A DNA stretch of 15,736 bases. Source: an archaeon. GTDB lineage: Archaea > Asgardarchaeota > Hermodarchaeia > Hermodarchaeales > Hermodarchaeaceae. Positions 6,808-14,927 of the stretch are shown here, in pieces; the stretch's first letter is position 1; every line of letters begins with the position of its first letter. The stretch lies in assembly GCA_016550425.1 (NCBI GenBank), contig JABXGS010000236.1, forward strand, positions 1 to 15,736, read 5' to 3'. The translations under genes and the position numbers were made by a program. Under the pieces are notes generated by a model. It was not told where the DNA came from. It was given only the letters and a program-made list of their open reading frames with translations, and searched no databases.

Positions 6808-7221
6808 TTAGGCGTCATCATGCATTGTTCTAACACATAAGGTCAATCCCTTAAGGTCATACACCCAAATACGTGTATTTGGGGCAATCATTTCATTAGC
6901 CTGTGCTTTCCATCTTTCGCCCCGAACTACAACAGTTCCCACCCAATGATCCCCTTTTTTACTAAATTCCGTTAAAGCTGTTCCTTCTTGGTTAATCAAG
7001 GGATCATACACTGGAATCTTAGTACTTGACCAGTATGAATAGATCTTCACAAGGGAAAAAATGACCAAACCAATTGTAACGATAATCATTCCAGAAATCA
7101 GAAAACTAGGAAGAAAGACAAAAAGGATAATGAATGCGATAATTGCAATGATCGCTTCCTCAATGACGCTGAACAAAATGAATCCATACAAACGGCGTAG
7201 GTCCTTTTCTTGTGTGCTCAT
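6808..7221 (-). CDS. NfeD-like membrane protein (short form)
   Basis: This 137-residue protein has a charged N-terminus, two membrane helices (about 13-36 and 40-62), then a soluble C-terminal domain. That domain fits the NfeD OB-fold: an EGTALTEF segment, a central VRGERWKAQANEMI, and a closing YDLKGLTLCVR. Short NfeD proteins normally partner stomatin/SPFH-domain proteins in membrane microdomains; none is present here. The ATG at 7221 is preceded at 6 bases by GGTGA, an unambiguous ribosome-binding site. It converges on the GTPase gene with only 32 bases between the stops. Assignment rests on the GERW segment and overall layout; I consider it likely but not certain. Confidence 0.75.
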   Translation of the reverse strand: MSTQEKDLRRLYGFILFSVIEEAIIAIIAFIILFVFLPSFLISGMIIVTIGLVIFSLVKIYSYWSSTKIPVYDPLINQEGTALTEFSKKGDHWVGTVVVRGERWKAQANEMIAPNTRIWVYDLKGLTLCVRTMHDDA

Positions 7222-7291
7222 TTTAATTCACCAAAAGTGGTTTGTTAATTTCTTATGATGGTCTGCGTGCTAGCAAAAATAACCCTATCGT

Positions 7292-7299
7292 CATAAAAA
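7292..7299 (-). promoter_or_regulatory. TATA-like box for the NfeD-like gene
   Basis: The minus strand reads CTTTTTATGA about 70 bases upstream of the ATG. The 142-base gap also has to carry the promoter of the divergent peptidase, for which TTCTTATTTTAG near 7320 is the only weak candidate. Assignments by position only. Confidence 0.3.
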
Positions 7300-7363
7300 G
7301 CTGAGGTATCGGTAGGCTTTTCTTATTTTAGACTAGCATTTACAACTGGAGGTTTAGCAGGTC

Positions 7364-8584
7364 ATGGCAGAAGCAGAACTTGAATATGAACTGAATCTGT
7401 TACGAAAGCTTGTTGAAATTAATACCACCGTGACTAGCGAAAGTCGCATGGGCTATGCTGAATGTTCTGAGATGATTCGGCTGACAGCCCAGCAACTGGG
7501 ACTTGGTACCGAGGTGCTTGATGGGCGTAATGTCACAATTGATGGAGAATCACGCCCCAATGTAATCGTTTCTCTCGAGGGAACCTCGGAAATCGATTTA
7601 CTTTTTGTCACTCATTTAGATGTGGTTCCTGCGGATGAGTCAAAATGGATAACTCCGCCCTTCCGGCTTCGCGTTACCAGTGATCGGGCTTTTGGACGAG
7701 GTGCAGCTGATGATAAATCGAATATTGTCGCTGCGATGAGCGCTATGAGTGAACTAGCGAAAGGAGAACCAGAAATCAACATCAAACTCCTAGTTACTGT
7801 TGATGAAGAAATAGGGGGTCGAGCTGGAATCGGCTACCTTTTTGATGATATTGGCATTCATGGACATGCGGGTGTTGTCATCGATAGTGCGCCGAATTAT
7901 ATTAGCATTGGAGCAAGTGGTGCCTTATGGGGGCAGTTCATCGTAAAAGGCGAAGGCGGTCATAGTGGTTACCCTGAACAAGCTGATAATGCAATCTATA
8001 GGGCCACTAGGTTTATTGAAAAACTCAAGCGCTACCATTCGAATGTTTCGAAAATCCGCAGCAAACTACAAGCACCACCCGAAGCCCCCTATTCGAAGGT
8101 CCATGGGCGGTTCACCGTCACCATGTTGCATGCAGGGGAAAAAGAGAATGTCATTCCTGGTGAATGTGAAGTTCGATTCGACCGACGATTGATCCCAGAA
8201 GAAGATGCTAAGCAAGCGGAAGATAGTTTACAGAATTATATAAACGAATTAGCAGAAAAAGAGGAAACCACCATTGCGGATTTTAAGATTCTCAACAAGG
8301 TAGCTGGATATCATACTGATGCAAAGCACCCATTTGTACGCCACTTCTCTAAAATCACTAAAACGGTGGTAGGTAAATCCTTGCCTCTTGCTGCAGATCT
8401 GGGTGGAAATGACGGTGCCCATCTGGCACAAGCTGGTATCCCCGTGGTTTGTTTTGGGACAATTCGTCATGACACAAACTATCATAACCATAATGAATTC
8501 GTTTATCTGAAAGACCTTCAAGTTGTTCGGGATGTTCTGATCGAGTTGGGTAATAGTCCTGCAAGTGATTTCAATTCTCTCTAA
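7364..8584 (+). CDS. M20 family metallopeptidase (ArgE/DapE/CPG2-like)
   Basis: M20 enzymes are cytoplasmic two-metal hydrolases that remove acyl groups from amino acids or cleave small peptides. All family signatures are present in this 406-residue protein: HLDVVP with metal ligand H84 (D86 assists it), GRGAADDKS with the bridging aspartate at D116, DEEIGG with catalytic base E148 and ligand E149, VVIDSAP with D174, and HNHNE near the end with H374. The dimerisation lid begins at GGHSGYPEQ (198-206), the usual GxxxHxxxP region. The domain order (catalytic, lid, catalytic) and length are normal. GGAGGT lies 10 bases before the ATG. Substrate (N-acetyl amino acid, succinyl-diaminopimelate, dipeptide) cannot be assigned; the neighbouring genes do not point to a biosynthetic pathway. 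Confidence 0.93.
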   Translation: MAEAELEYELNLLRKLVEINTTVTSESRMGYAECSEMIRLTAQQLGLGTEVLDGRNVTIDGESRPNVIVSLEGTSEIDLLFVTHLDVVPADESKWITPPFRLRVTSDRAFGRGAADDKSNIVAAMSAMSELAKGEPEINIKLLVTVDEEIGGRAGIGYLFDDIGIHGHAGVVIDSAPNYISIGASGALWGQFIVKGEGGHSGYPEQADNAIYRATRFIEKLKRYHSNVSKIRSKLQAPPEAPYSKVHGRFTVTMLHAGEKENVIPGECEVRFDRRLIPEEDAKQAEDSLQNYINELAEKEETTIADFKILNKVAGYHTDAKHPFVRHFSKITKTVVGKSLPLAADLGGNDGAHLAQAGIPVVCFGTIRHDTNYHNHNEFVYLKDLQVVRDVLIELGNSPASDFNSL

Positions 8585-8819
8585 TACCCCCCAGTACGCT
8601 TATAAGGCGCGTAAATTCTTCTCAAAATCAAACTCACAGGTATCCGCGCCTTATTATTATGGCGCCAGCAACTTTAAACCTAGCAAGAAGGAGTCTCAAG
8701 ATATTCTCAAAATATCAGAGACGTCTTCTAACCTTAACACAAAGATTTAAGGTATCCTCTTCATTGTCAACCCAGTCAACGGTTTTAGTCGGTGCCTAAT
8801 TCCAAGCGGGGTAATAAAG
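8585..8819 (+). promoter_or_regulatory. Topoisomerase VI leader and promoter region with two dyads
   Basis: The 235-base gap between the peptidase and top6B holds a TATA-like CTTATAAGG (8599-8607), whose last bases begin a 9-bp perfect inverted repeat: TAAGGCGCG (8603-8611) and CGCGCCTTA (8645-8653). An AT-rich dyad follows at 8695-8720. If the TATA box at 8600 is used, the leader is about 190 bases and includes both. CTTTAAACC near 8672 is an alternative promoter. No tRNA or credible small gene was seen. Confidence 0.4.
8695..8720. repeat. AT-rich dyad upstream of top6B
   Basis: CTC-AA-GATATT (8695-8705), loop CTCAA, AATATC-A-GAG (8711-8720): a 6-bp perfect core stem with a further three matched outer pairs. 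It could be an operator or the distal end of the peptidase transcript, though no T-tract follows directly. Confidence 0.4.
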
Positions 8820-10709
8820 ATGGGAAAAACCACACCAAAAGCTAAACCTAAGGCAGCTCCACTCTCTGAGCAGAATAGCGTGATTCGTCGTGGTGAAGTC
8901 GCAGAGTTCTTTCGAAAACGTACCCAACTCGTCGGCTTTTCCATGGAGATGCACAAATTCACCCAGTACTGTGCAGAGTTTAGTGATAATGGTCTTGATG
9001 CGATTGAGACCTATTATTGGCAGCGAGTAGCTAAGCCCAAAAAGAAAAGTTCAATACCATTGCTGCTTCCTAAACTTCCTGAACAAGTATCCTATACATC
9101 AGTTCCACAACCGTTAAAGACAACTCGGCGTCCAACCTCAGCGAACGCCATCTCTGAACGCATCAAATTACTGGCTACTCCGATCCGATCCATCATCAAT
9201 AATGAACCCATACTACTCATGGTACTTCAAGAGCTTGAAAAGCCCGAAATTCTACCTGACGAAGTCGCTGGAAGAAACCTAATGATGTATAGCTTTGAAT
9301 CCCTGGATACTGGAATCGGGATGACAAAGCGCGACCTTCAACAATATGGTCTTTATCTGGCAAGCAGTAAAAGTTTCAAACTATGTCAGACGCGAGGCAG
9401 TCAGGGATTTGGTGCATCCAGTGCATTCAGCGATTCTCAAAATACGACAGGACGCCCTGTAGTTGTGGCCACTCGTCACCCAGCAAATCGCCAAGGATAT
9501 GCATCGATTTTCTTCACCACAAGTAAAAACAAGAAAGATTATCTGTTGAAAGAAACCCCAACGCCAATGTCATTCAACCACGGAACTTATCTCCAGCTTT
9601 CGTTTCTCAATCTTCCTTATCGCCGAGGATATGCAGATGAATATGTTCGCCAAACCTCCTATCTGAATGCCCATGTCAATATCATTTTCATTGACCCCTA
9701 TGGTGACATCTACATCTATCCTCGTCGCGTACGCGAATTTGTCCGTGAACCTAATTATGCAATGCCACACCCTGCATCCACAAGCATCGGAGACTTTCAA
9801 GATCTGATTCGAAACACCACACAAACCTCCCTAACCGATTTCCTGTCCAAGAGTTATTGTCGACTCAGCAGACGCAAAGCCAAACAAATAATTAACAAAG
9901 CTGCAAAACAGCTGCGAAGCGACCCAATCAATTCGCAACACTCACCGAAGCAGCTCTCACAAGCCCAACTCAAAGCCCTCTATGCTAGTTTCATCTCTGA
10001 GAAATATTATGCACCACCAACGGAAACAGTGGTCCCCGTGGGAGAAGAGGTGATACGAAGAACCTTACAAGAAATTTTTGAAGCAGAATTTGTTGAAGCT
10101 GTGAGTCGCCCCCCAACCAGTAGTAAGGGATTAGCTTTCGCAGTTGAGGTGGCTGCGGTATATGATCCTAAGCTTTCCAATCAATCCGGAGTTGGTGTTC
10201 TATATCGATTTGTAAACCGGACACCCAAACTTCGTGACAATTCTGACTGTGCCATCTGGAAAGCCGCATCCTCGGTAAATTGGCGAAACTATCGAATGGA
10301 TGTTGCGAGTAATGGGTTACCAACGGGGTCAGTACGGTTATTCGCTAACGTAGTTGGTCCTTTTGTACATCTAATCTTTAAGGCGCAATCTAAGCAAGCC
10401 CTTGCTGAAGATGATATCCTTATGCGTGAATTGAAGCTGGCTTTTGAAGAGGTTGGTCGAAAACTCCGTCGTCATATTGTCCGTGTCATTGCTCGACGTG
10501 AACAAGAACGTCGTGCGGATGTTCTCCTTCGGTATTCGCGAAAGGTGGCTCAATCCCTCGTGAATATACAACAAACTGATCCCAAAATGTCAAAGAAGCA
10601 TCTCAAAGCACTTCCCAAACAACTGGAGCAGGTGATAATTCAAGTTGCAGGAATTGATCCCTCTAAATTGTCTCCTATTGAAGAAGCAGAGGAGGTGGCT
10701 ACCGAATGA
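8820..10709 (+). CDS. top6B: DNA topoisomerase VI subunit B (ATPase), divergent
   Basis: Subunit B is the GHKL ATPase that clamps and drives strand passage through the DNA break made by subunit A. In this 629-residue protein the order is: N-box with E53, N57 and D60 (EFSDNGLDA), DTGIGM (163-168), the glycine-rich lid TRGSQGFGASSAF (191-203), H2TH region (YCRLSRRKAKQII, 347-358), then transducer with YRFVNRTPKL (462-471), NWRNY (487-491) and FEEVGRKLRR (542-551). The N-box to DxGxG distance is 106 residues, some 70 more than usual, owing to a Pro/Lys/Ser-rich insertion. The lid is GSQGFG rather than GQQGIG, and the transducer WKxY lysine appears as R489. Core motifs are still intact, so an active ATPase is likely. 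It overlaps top6A by ATGA. This could be a paralogue of a standard copy elsewhere. Confidence 0.93.
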   Translation: MGKTTPKAKPKAAPLSEQNSVIRRGEVAEFFRKRTQLVGFSMEMHKFTQYCAEFSDNGLDAIETYYWQRVAKPKKKSSIPLLLPKLPEQVSYTSVPQPLKTTRRPTSANAISERIKLLATPIRSIINNEPILLMVLQELEKPEILPDEVAGRNLMMYSFESLDTGIGMTKRDLQQYGLYLASSKSFKLCQTRGSQGFGASSAFSDSQNTTGRPVVVATRHPANRQGYASIFFTTSKNKKDYLLKETPTPMSFNHGTYLQLSFLNLPYRRGYADEYVRQTSYLNAHVNIIFIDPYGDIYIYPRRVREFVREPNYAMPHPASTSIGDFQDLIRNTTQTSLTDFLSKSYCRLSRRKAKQIINKAAKQLRSDPINSQHSPKQLSQAQLKALYASFISEKYYAPPTETVVPVGEEVIRRTLQEIFEAEFVEAVSRPPTSSKGLAFAVEVAAVYDPKLSNQSGVGVLYRFVNRTPKLRDNSDCAIWKAASSVNWRNYRMDVASNGLPTGSVRLFANVVGPFVHLIFKAQSKQALAEDDILMRELKLAFEEVGRKLRRHIVRVIARREQERRADVLLRYSRKVAQSLVNIQQTDPKMSKKHLKALPKQLEQVIIQVAGIDPSKLSPIEEAEEVATE

Positions 10710-11938
10710 GTTCACCTAATGGTCGACGTCATTCCAGCAAAGGCACATCCTTAGACGACCATATTTCCGAAACAGTGACTTCTACTAGGAAATTTACAGC
10801 CGTACAAAAACTTCAAGATAGCCTTCAAGGCACGCGAACTATCGAAAAGCTTCCACGTGGAGTTAAACTTGTTACAGAAAAAGACGCTGAAAGTTTACAT
10901 AACGAAATCCACACTCTTATGCGCGCTCTTATTAAGGAGATTAAAAAGGGCAAGCCTCCCTCCTTAGAATTGCCGCTACGGGGAAGTAATAACATAATCT
11001 GGGATGAAGAAAATGATCTACTGCTTCTAGGCGAAAAGACCACAATCCGGTCGCTTGGCAGCCTTCGCACAGCTAAAGATGTCACCCGGCTAATTCGGGT
11101 CTTAGAAATTGTACATGAATTATTGGAAAAAGATATCCATGCAACAAAGCGAGAAATCTTCTATAACGATGTGAGACTCTTTCAGGAACAACGCCAAAGT
11201 GATAACGCTATTGATGATATTGGTCCTCTCTTAGGTACAAATCGCGAGTCAACCCATATCGTGGCCAGTGCCAAGGGAACTGTGTTAGGCCGGTTAATCC
11301 TTCAGGATAGTGGTGATCGCATTGATTGCACTCGACTAGGAACTGGTGGCTGGTCGATTACTCCCTTTCTTGACCGAGTAGAAATCGTTGAATCTGATGC
11401 AGAATTCCTCCTTATAGTTGAGAAAGATGCGGCCATGCTTCGATTAAGTGAGGTCAAATGGTGGAATAAACATCCCTGTATCCTATTAACCGCCAAAGGT
11501 TCTCCTGACATCGCTAGTCGAATCTTTGCCCGACGTTTATCTAAAGAACTCAAAATGCCTGCATTCACTTTGGTAGACGCAGATCCCTTTGGACACTATA
11601 TTCACAGTGTTTATCTTCGGGGTAGTAAACGCTTGAGCTATGAAAGTCCTTTTCTAGCGACTCCCGATCTCCGGCTCTTGGGGGTCCTTGGCCGAGACCT
11701 TGATGAATATAATGTCCCCAAAGAATGTCGTCTTCGCATGACCCCTCAGGATATCAAACGGGCAAAAGCTGTGATGAAAGAACCTTTTGTTGCTCAAAAC
11801 CGTAAATGGATGGCCGATATTCGACTTATGGTCAAACGGAAAGAAAAAGCAGAAATCCAAGCACTTAGCAGTCACGGCTTTGAGTTCCTCGCTGAAACCT
11901 ATCTCCCAACAAAATTGGAAACCGGCGATTGGATTTAG
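10706..11938 (+). CDS. top6A: DNA topoisomerase VI subunit A (Spo11-type DNA cleavage subunit)
   Basis: Subunit A makes the transient double-strand break through a 5'-phosphotyrosyl link and is the relative of eukaryotic Spo11. In this 410-residue protein the winged-helix catalytic segment is ATKREIFYNDVRLF with Y153 aligned to the Spo11 nucleophile; the tyrosine usually before it is F152. The Toprim domain is complete: E239 in LLIVEKDAA, LLTAKGSPD (261-268 region), and D291/D293 in VDADPFGHYI. The first 50 residues are polar and basic, longer than the shortest family members. Its ATG overlaps the top6B stop (ATGA), so the two are translationally coupled and made together. The 3' end meets the convergent HTH gene after a 38-base gap. 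Confidence 0.96.
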   Translation: MSSPNGRRHSSKGTSLDDHISETVTSTRKFTAVQKLQDSLQGTRTIEKLPRGVKLVTEKDAESLHNEIHTLMRALIKEIKKGKPPSLELPLRGSNNIIWDEENDLLLLGEKTTIRSLGSLRTAKDVTRLIRVLEIVHELLEKDIHATKREIFYNDVRLFQEQRQSDNAIDDIGPLLGTNRESTHIVASAKGTVLGRLILQDSGDRIDCTRLGTGGWSITPFLDRVEIVESDAEFLLIVEKDAAMLRLSEVKWWNKHPCILLTAKGSPDIASRIFARRLSKELKMPAFTLVDADPFGHYIHSVYLRGSKRLSYESPFLATPDLRLLGVLGRDLDEYNVPKECRLRMTPQDIKRAKAVMKEPFVAQNRKWMADIRLMVKRKEKAEIQALSSHGFEFLAETYLPTKLETGDWI

Positions 11939-11976
11939 GCTTCAGTATGGCTTGAAAAACTCCCAACGTCTTGATG

Positions 11977-13998
11977 CTATTGGGTCGCTGAACTAAAAAG
12001 GGACTCAAGGAGCATAGATGAACAGATCCACTCCTGCCCTACGGTTTTGAATAAAGCTAGAGGGAGTTCATGAATCTGAGGTAGCTTCTCTGATATGATT
12101 AGGGGAGTGATTTGGACTGAATCATGGAAGTTTATTACCTCTTGAAATACTGTTGAAAAGGGTACTAATGCACCTAAAGGAAGATTGACAGTAAGAAGGA
12201 ATTTGGTAGGCTTTTCATCTTGTTTGGTAGCTAGCTGCCAAACTTGGTAAGCAGGTAATAATCGAAGTCCTGCTATGAGGTGTTTGCAGGATTCCGTTGA
12301 AAAACACTCTACTAGTACAATGACGCTTTCGGGTAAGGGTGGGTTGGTGAATCCAAGGTAGGGAGTAACGACATCTGGGATAAATCGATTATAATGATTT
12401 GCTGCGGTTGTAATTGAAGTTTGGGCGGTCTCAGCTAGTTGGCGTTGGCTAATTCGCATGTTATTTTGAAGTATCAGAAGCACACGTAATGCTTCTCGGG
12501 TTAGTTTGACAGAGTCGGTTTCATACCGAATCGAGTTTATTGAACTAAATTTTGAATCTTCAGATCGAAGAACACTGCTTGCTAGGATCTTCCATTCAAC
12601 GGGAGAGAATTTCTCCCAATAAGTGAAGCCTAATCCCCATTCAAAGCGATTGACTCGAAACAATCGGGTTGATACTCCTGTGTCTTGTTCCCATTGTTCC
12701 AGATTGTGTAGAAACTTAGGAATTGCGTTGTCAGGTAAGGCGAGAAGTGAAAATAATGTTGTACTGGTTAATGATACAGGCACATTAAGTCGGAAACAAT
12801 ACGGGAATGTACTTAGTTGTTGATGAAGGTTAGCGACAAGGGCGTGCCTGAGCGGTTCCTTGATTGCTGCTTGTGCCATGAGAAAAAGTGGCGTGAGCCC
12901 GAGTTTGTTGTAGTTCACTTCTCCTGCTACTTGAATACCAAACTGGTCTTCTAAAGTCAGAAGATTGCGATTGATTGTGCCACGAGCGAGTTGAGTTATT
13001 TTTGCTAGTTGGCGTTCACTGGTCATCGGATTCTTTGCTAGAGTAAGAAGGATTTGTTGTTGAATTTTCGTAATGGTCGGAACTTGTTCAATTCTGCCCA
13101 ATTCTTGCTGTGTCATAATTGTAAAAGAACCCGTTGGGACTCTGGAAACAAGGCTATCGATTCGCTTTAGGCGCTTGTAGATGGATGGGAGACGCTTTTC
13201 TTCTATCAGTGTTGGAGTAATAGTTGATATTGTCGATACCCATTGATTCTGTTCTGGTGTGGGTTGAGTACCATTCCACCTAATCTCTGACCAAAGCTGG
13301 CCTTCAGTCTGACCCAAGAGTTTAGTGACGAGAATATTTGCAAATTCTTGGACATCCATGGCATCCTGAAAGCTGGTCGGAAGAAACACTCGTACAGCAT
13401 CACGCAACACCAAACCCTTACTCACAGCAGGAAGAAAAAGAAATGGTGGCTGCACATTCACCATATTTGCTTCACGATGATAGGTAGTTCCCCACCATTC
13501 ATGCTCTGATACAAAGAATGAAGTTAGACTGGGGGTTGGTTTTGAGTTCCATTTGGTTTTGAAAAGTGTACGAAGAACATGAAGGCCTTCCTGGAAGTGT
13601 TTTGTAAGGGTTCGAAGTTCATACCGCCAAAATGTGCTCGGATCAAAAGCTTCTTGGGTAAGCTTATGAATTTGGCTCAGAAGCTTTTTGGGAACCGGTT
13701 TATGAAGGAGAATATCAGGGTTCTGGAAAAAATTGAACTCGTCAAGGAATGCTATTAACTCAGATGGTTTGGGCTTTGTTTCATTGATCGCCTTTGCGAT
13801 TAAACAGGCGCTATAGCGTGCTGTAGCTCTCTGTTGTCCCATCGCGTCGGGAAATTCAAGAGGGCGTTTGAGTAATTCCTCTAAAATTCGGGGATCTCCC
13901 TGAAACGTATCCGGAGCGACTGCAGAGACCCACAGCATAGTATCGCTGGGTTGGATGGCTTTCTTAAACCATGTTCGCAACATCGTCTCTGAAGTCAT
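11977..13998 (-). CDS. Large protein with two winged-helix (Lrp/AsnC-like) repeats, function unknown
   Basis: I do not recognise this 673-residue soluble protein as a named family. Two winged-helix segments stand out: residues 308-352 (ITKIQQQILLTLAKN, SERQLAKITQLARGTINRNL) and 499-545 (LTREALRVLLILQNN, ISQRQLAETAQTSITTAANHY). Each is followed by about 100-130 residues of beta-rich sequence that could be a sensor module, giving an internal duplication in the C-terminal half. The N-terminal 300 residues are mixed helix and strand with aromatic patches (EHEWWGTTYH, 165-174) and no motif I know. No membrane helix or signal is visible. GTGAG lies 6 bases before the ATG at 13998. It converges on top6A. 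A transcription regulator is the natural guess from the paired HTH domains, but its targets and ligand are unknown. Confidence 0.85.
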   Translation of the reverse strand: MTSETMLRTWFKKAIQPSDTMLWVSAVAPDTFQGDPRILEELLKRPLEFPDAMGQQRATARYSACLIAKAINETKPKPSELIAFLDEFNFFQNPDILLHKPVPKKLLSQIHKLTQEAFDPSTFWRYELRTLTKHFQEGLHVLRTLFKTKWNSKPTPSLTSFFVSEHEWWGTTYHREANMVNVQPPFLFLPAVSKGLVLRDAVRVFLPTSFQDAMDVQEFANILVTKLLGQTEGQLWSEIRWNGTQPTPEQNQWVSTISTITPTLIEEKRLPSIYKRLKRIDSLVSRVPTGSFTIMTQQELGRIEQVPTITKIQQQILLTLAKNPMTSERQLAKITQLARGTINRNLLTLEDQFGIQVAGEVNYNKLGLTPLFLMAQAAIKEPLRHALVANLHQQLSTFPYCFRLNVPVSLTSTTLFSLLALPDNAIPKFLHNLEQWEQDTGVSTRLFRVNRFEWGLGFTYWEKFSPVEWKILASSVLRSEDSKFSSINSIRYETDSVKLTREALRVLLILQNNMRISQRQLAETAQTSITTAANHYNRFIPDVVTPYLGFTNPPLPESVIVLVECFSTESCKHLIAGLRLLPAYQVWQLATKQDEKPTKFLLTVNLPLGALVPFSTVFQEVINFHDSVQITPLIISEKLPQIHELPLALFKTVGQEWICSSMLLESLFSSATQ

Positions 13999-14040
13999 AA
14001 GGAACTCACTTAATATCTATCATGACTACGAACCGGGTAA

Positions 14041-14099
14041 AAAGGAAAGGGGTAGGGCAATGATTTCCTTGGGGCTTGTCCCAAGAAGCCATTCGCCCT
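14041..14099 (-). terminator. Long interrupted hairpin with T-tract after the PH-domain gene
   Basis: Paired arms are AGGGC-AATG (14054-14062) with CATT-c-GCCCT (14090-14099), and TT-c-CTTGGG (14065-14073) with CCCAAG-AA (14080-14087), around a 6-base loop. On the minus strand the hairpin is followed by CCCCTTTCCTTTTT. It starts some 15 bases after the PH-gene stop, so it should end that operon and insulate the HTH gene, whose promoter must overlap the T-tract side. Confidence 0.65.
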
Positions 14100-14114
14100 T
14101 AATATACCGCTAAG

Positions 14115-14852
14115 CTAGTCGACATCAACTTCGATACGACGGAGAAGATGAAGAATCTTGGTCTCAACAGAGTTGATGTTTGGAATATTATCAAGCATGA
14201 TAGCTGTTTTTCGTCCCGGAATAGTGAAGGTTAATCGACCAGAACGTAACAAGAGATACTCGAAAAGGTCTCGAATTTCCTTGTGCACCATAACATTAGT
14301 CGTCCCATAACGTTCAACATCCCCCAGGATTCCTTTCTTATAGATGATTTCGTTCGGAGTGATTCTAAAGTAATACATTCGGGTTTTAATCCAAGAAAGG
14401 AATATTACGAATACGAAAACAAAGAAGAAGGCGGTATAGGCTTCAACGCTTATGTAAAGTCGAAGAGATGACGGGTTAATCAAGAAGAGATAGCCATACC
14501 AGGTAAAGACCAGAACCACGATCAGGACTATGATGACAAGAACAAGTGCTAAGGCAACTATAACTGATTTTCCGAATTCAAAAGTTACAATGAGTAAATT
14601 GAAGAAAAACATTACAAACCAAATGAATGCGATTGAGAAGAGCCATGTTTCGCGAAGGTTAGGATCTAAAATGAGGGCAGGGATAAGGTAGGTTACAATG
14701 GAAAGAATAAGTGATACAAATAGCATTGGGTAGAATAGGACGGTTTTGGGGTATTCGCGTACTGTAACATCTTCGACTTCCATTTGAATTTCCTTTTGTG
14801 GCAGTTCTTCAGTAGGTATTGGTTCGTCATTTTCCCAAGTTTCATCAGACAT
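14115..14852 (-). CDS. Multi-pass membrane protein with C-terminal PH-like (bPH2 / YdbS-type) domain
   Basis: From the ATG at 14852 this is 245 residues (MSDETWEND). A longer reading from a TTG at 14867 would run through the GGTGA ribosome-binding site, so the ATG is preferred. An acidic cytosolic-type tail of about 35 residues precedes four to five hydrophobic segments (around 38-62, 68-90, 95-118 and 133-154). The rest looks like a bacterial PH domain: YFRITPNEIIYKKGILGD, VERYGTTNVMVH, GRLTFTIPGRK and a final helix. This layout is that of YdbS/YdbT-like membrane proteins, whose role is poorly known. It lies 75 bases downstream of the ECF-like gene on the same strand and is probably co-transcribed with it. 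Confidence 0.75.
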   Translation of the reverse strand: MSDETWENDEPIPTEELPQKEIQMEVEDVTVREYPKTVLFYPMLFVSLILSIVTYLIPALILDPNLRETWLFSIAFIWFVMFFFNLLIVTFEFGKSVIVALALVLVIIVLIVVLVFTWYGYLFLINPSSLRLYISVEAYTAFFFVFVFVIFLSWIKTRMYYFRITPNEIIYKKGILGDVERYGTTNVMVHKEIRDLFEYLLLRSGRLTFTIPGRKTAIMLDNIPNINSVETKILHLLRRIEVDVD

Positions 14853-14860
14853 TGTATATT

Positions 14861-14865
14861 TCACC
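14861..14865 (-). promoter_or_regulatory. GGTGA ribosome-binding site that sets the PH-protein start
   Basis: GGTGA on the minus strand lies 8 bases before ATG 14852. The ten-base context CTTTTGGTGA is identical to that before the NfeD-like gene (7228-7237), where the start is not in doubt. Confidence 0.6.
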
Positions 14866-14927
14866 AAAAGCTAGTGTGTGTCGATTTGGTGTTTCTAGGC
14901 GCTAATCCTCTGGAACCTACTTAATCT

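Noticed and set aside
8599..8665. Possible tRNA-like fold from TAAGGCGCG/CGCGCCTTA
   Set aside because: There is no T-loop consensus, no anticodon stem and the wrong arm spacing; it is better read as a promoter-proximal dyad.
8565..8750. Small plus-strand frame (61 codons) between the peptidase and top6B
   Set aside because: It overlaps the end of the peptidase gene, has low-complexity Ser/Lys/Tyr content and no ribosome-binding site, and crosses two dyads.
14853..14867. TTG start for the PH-domain protein
   Set aside because: The codons run through the GGTGA site that serves the ATG at 14852.
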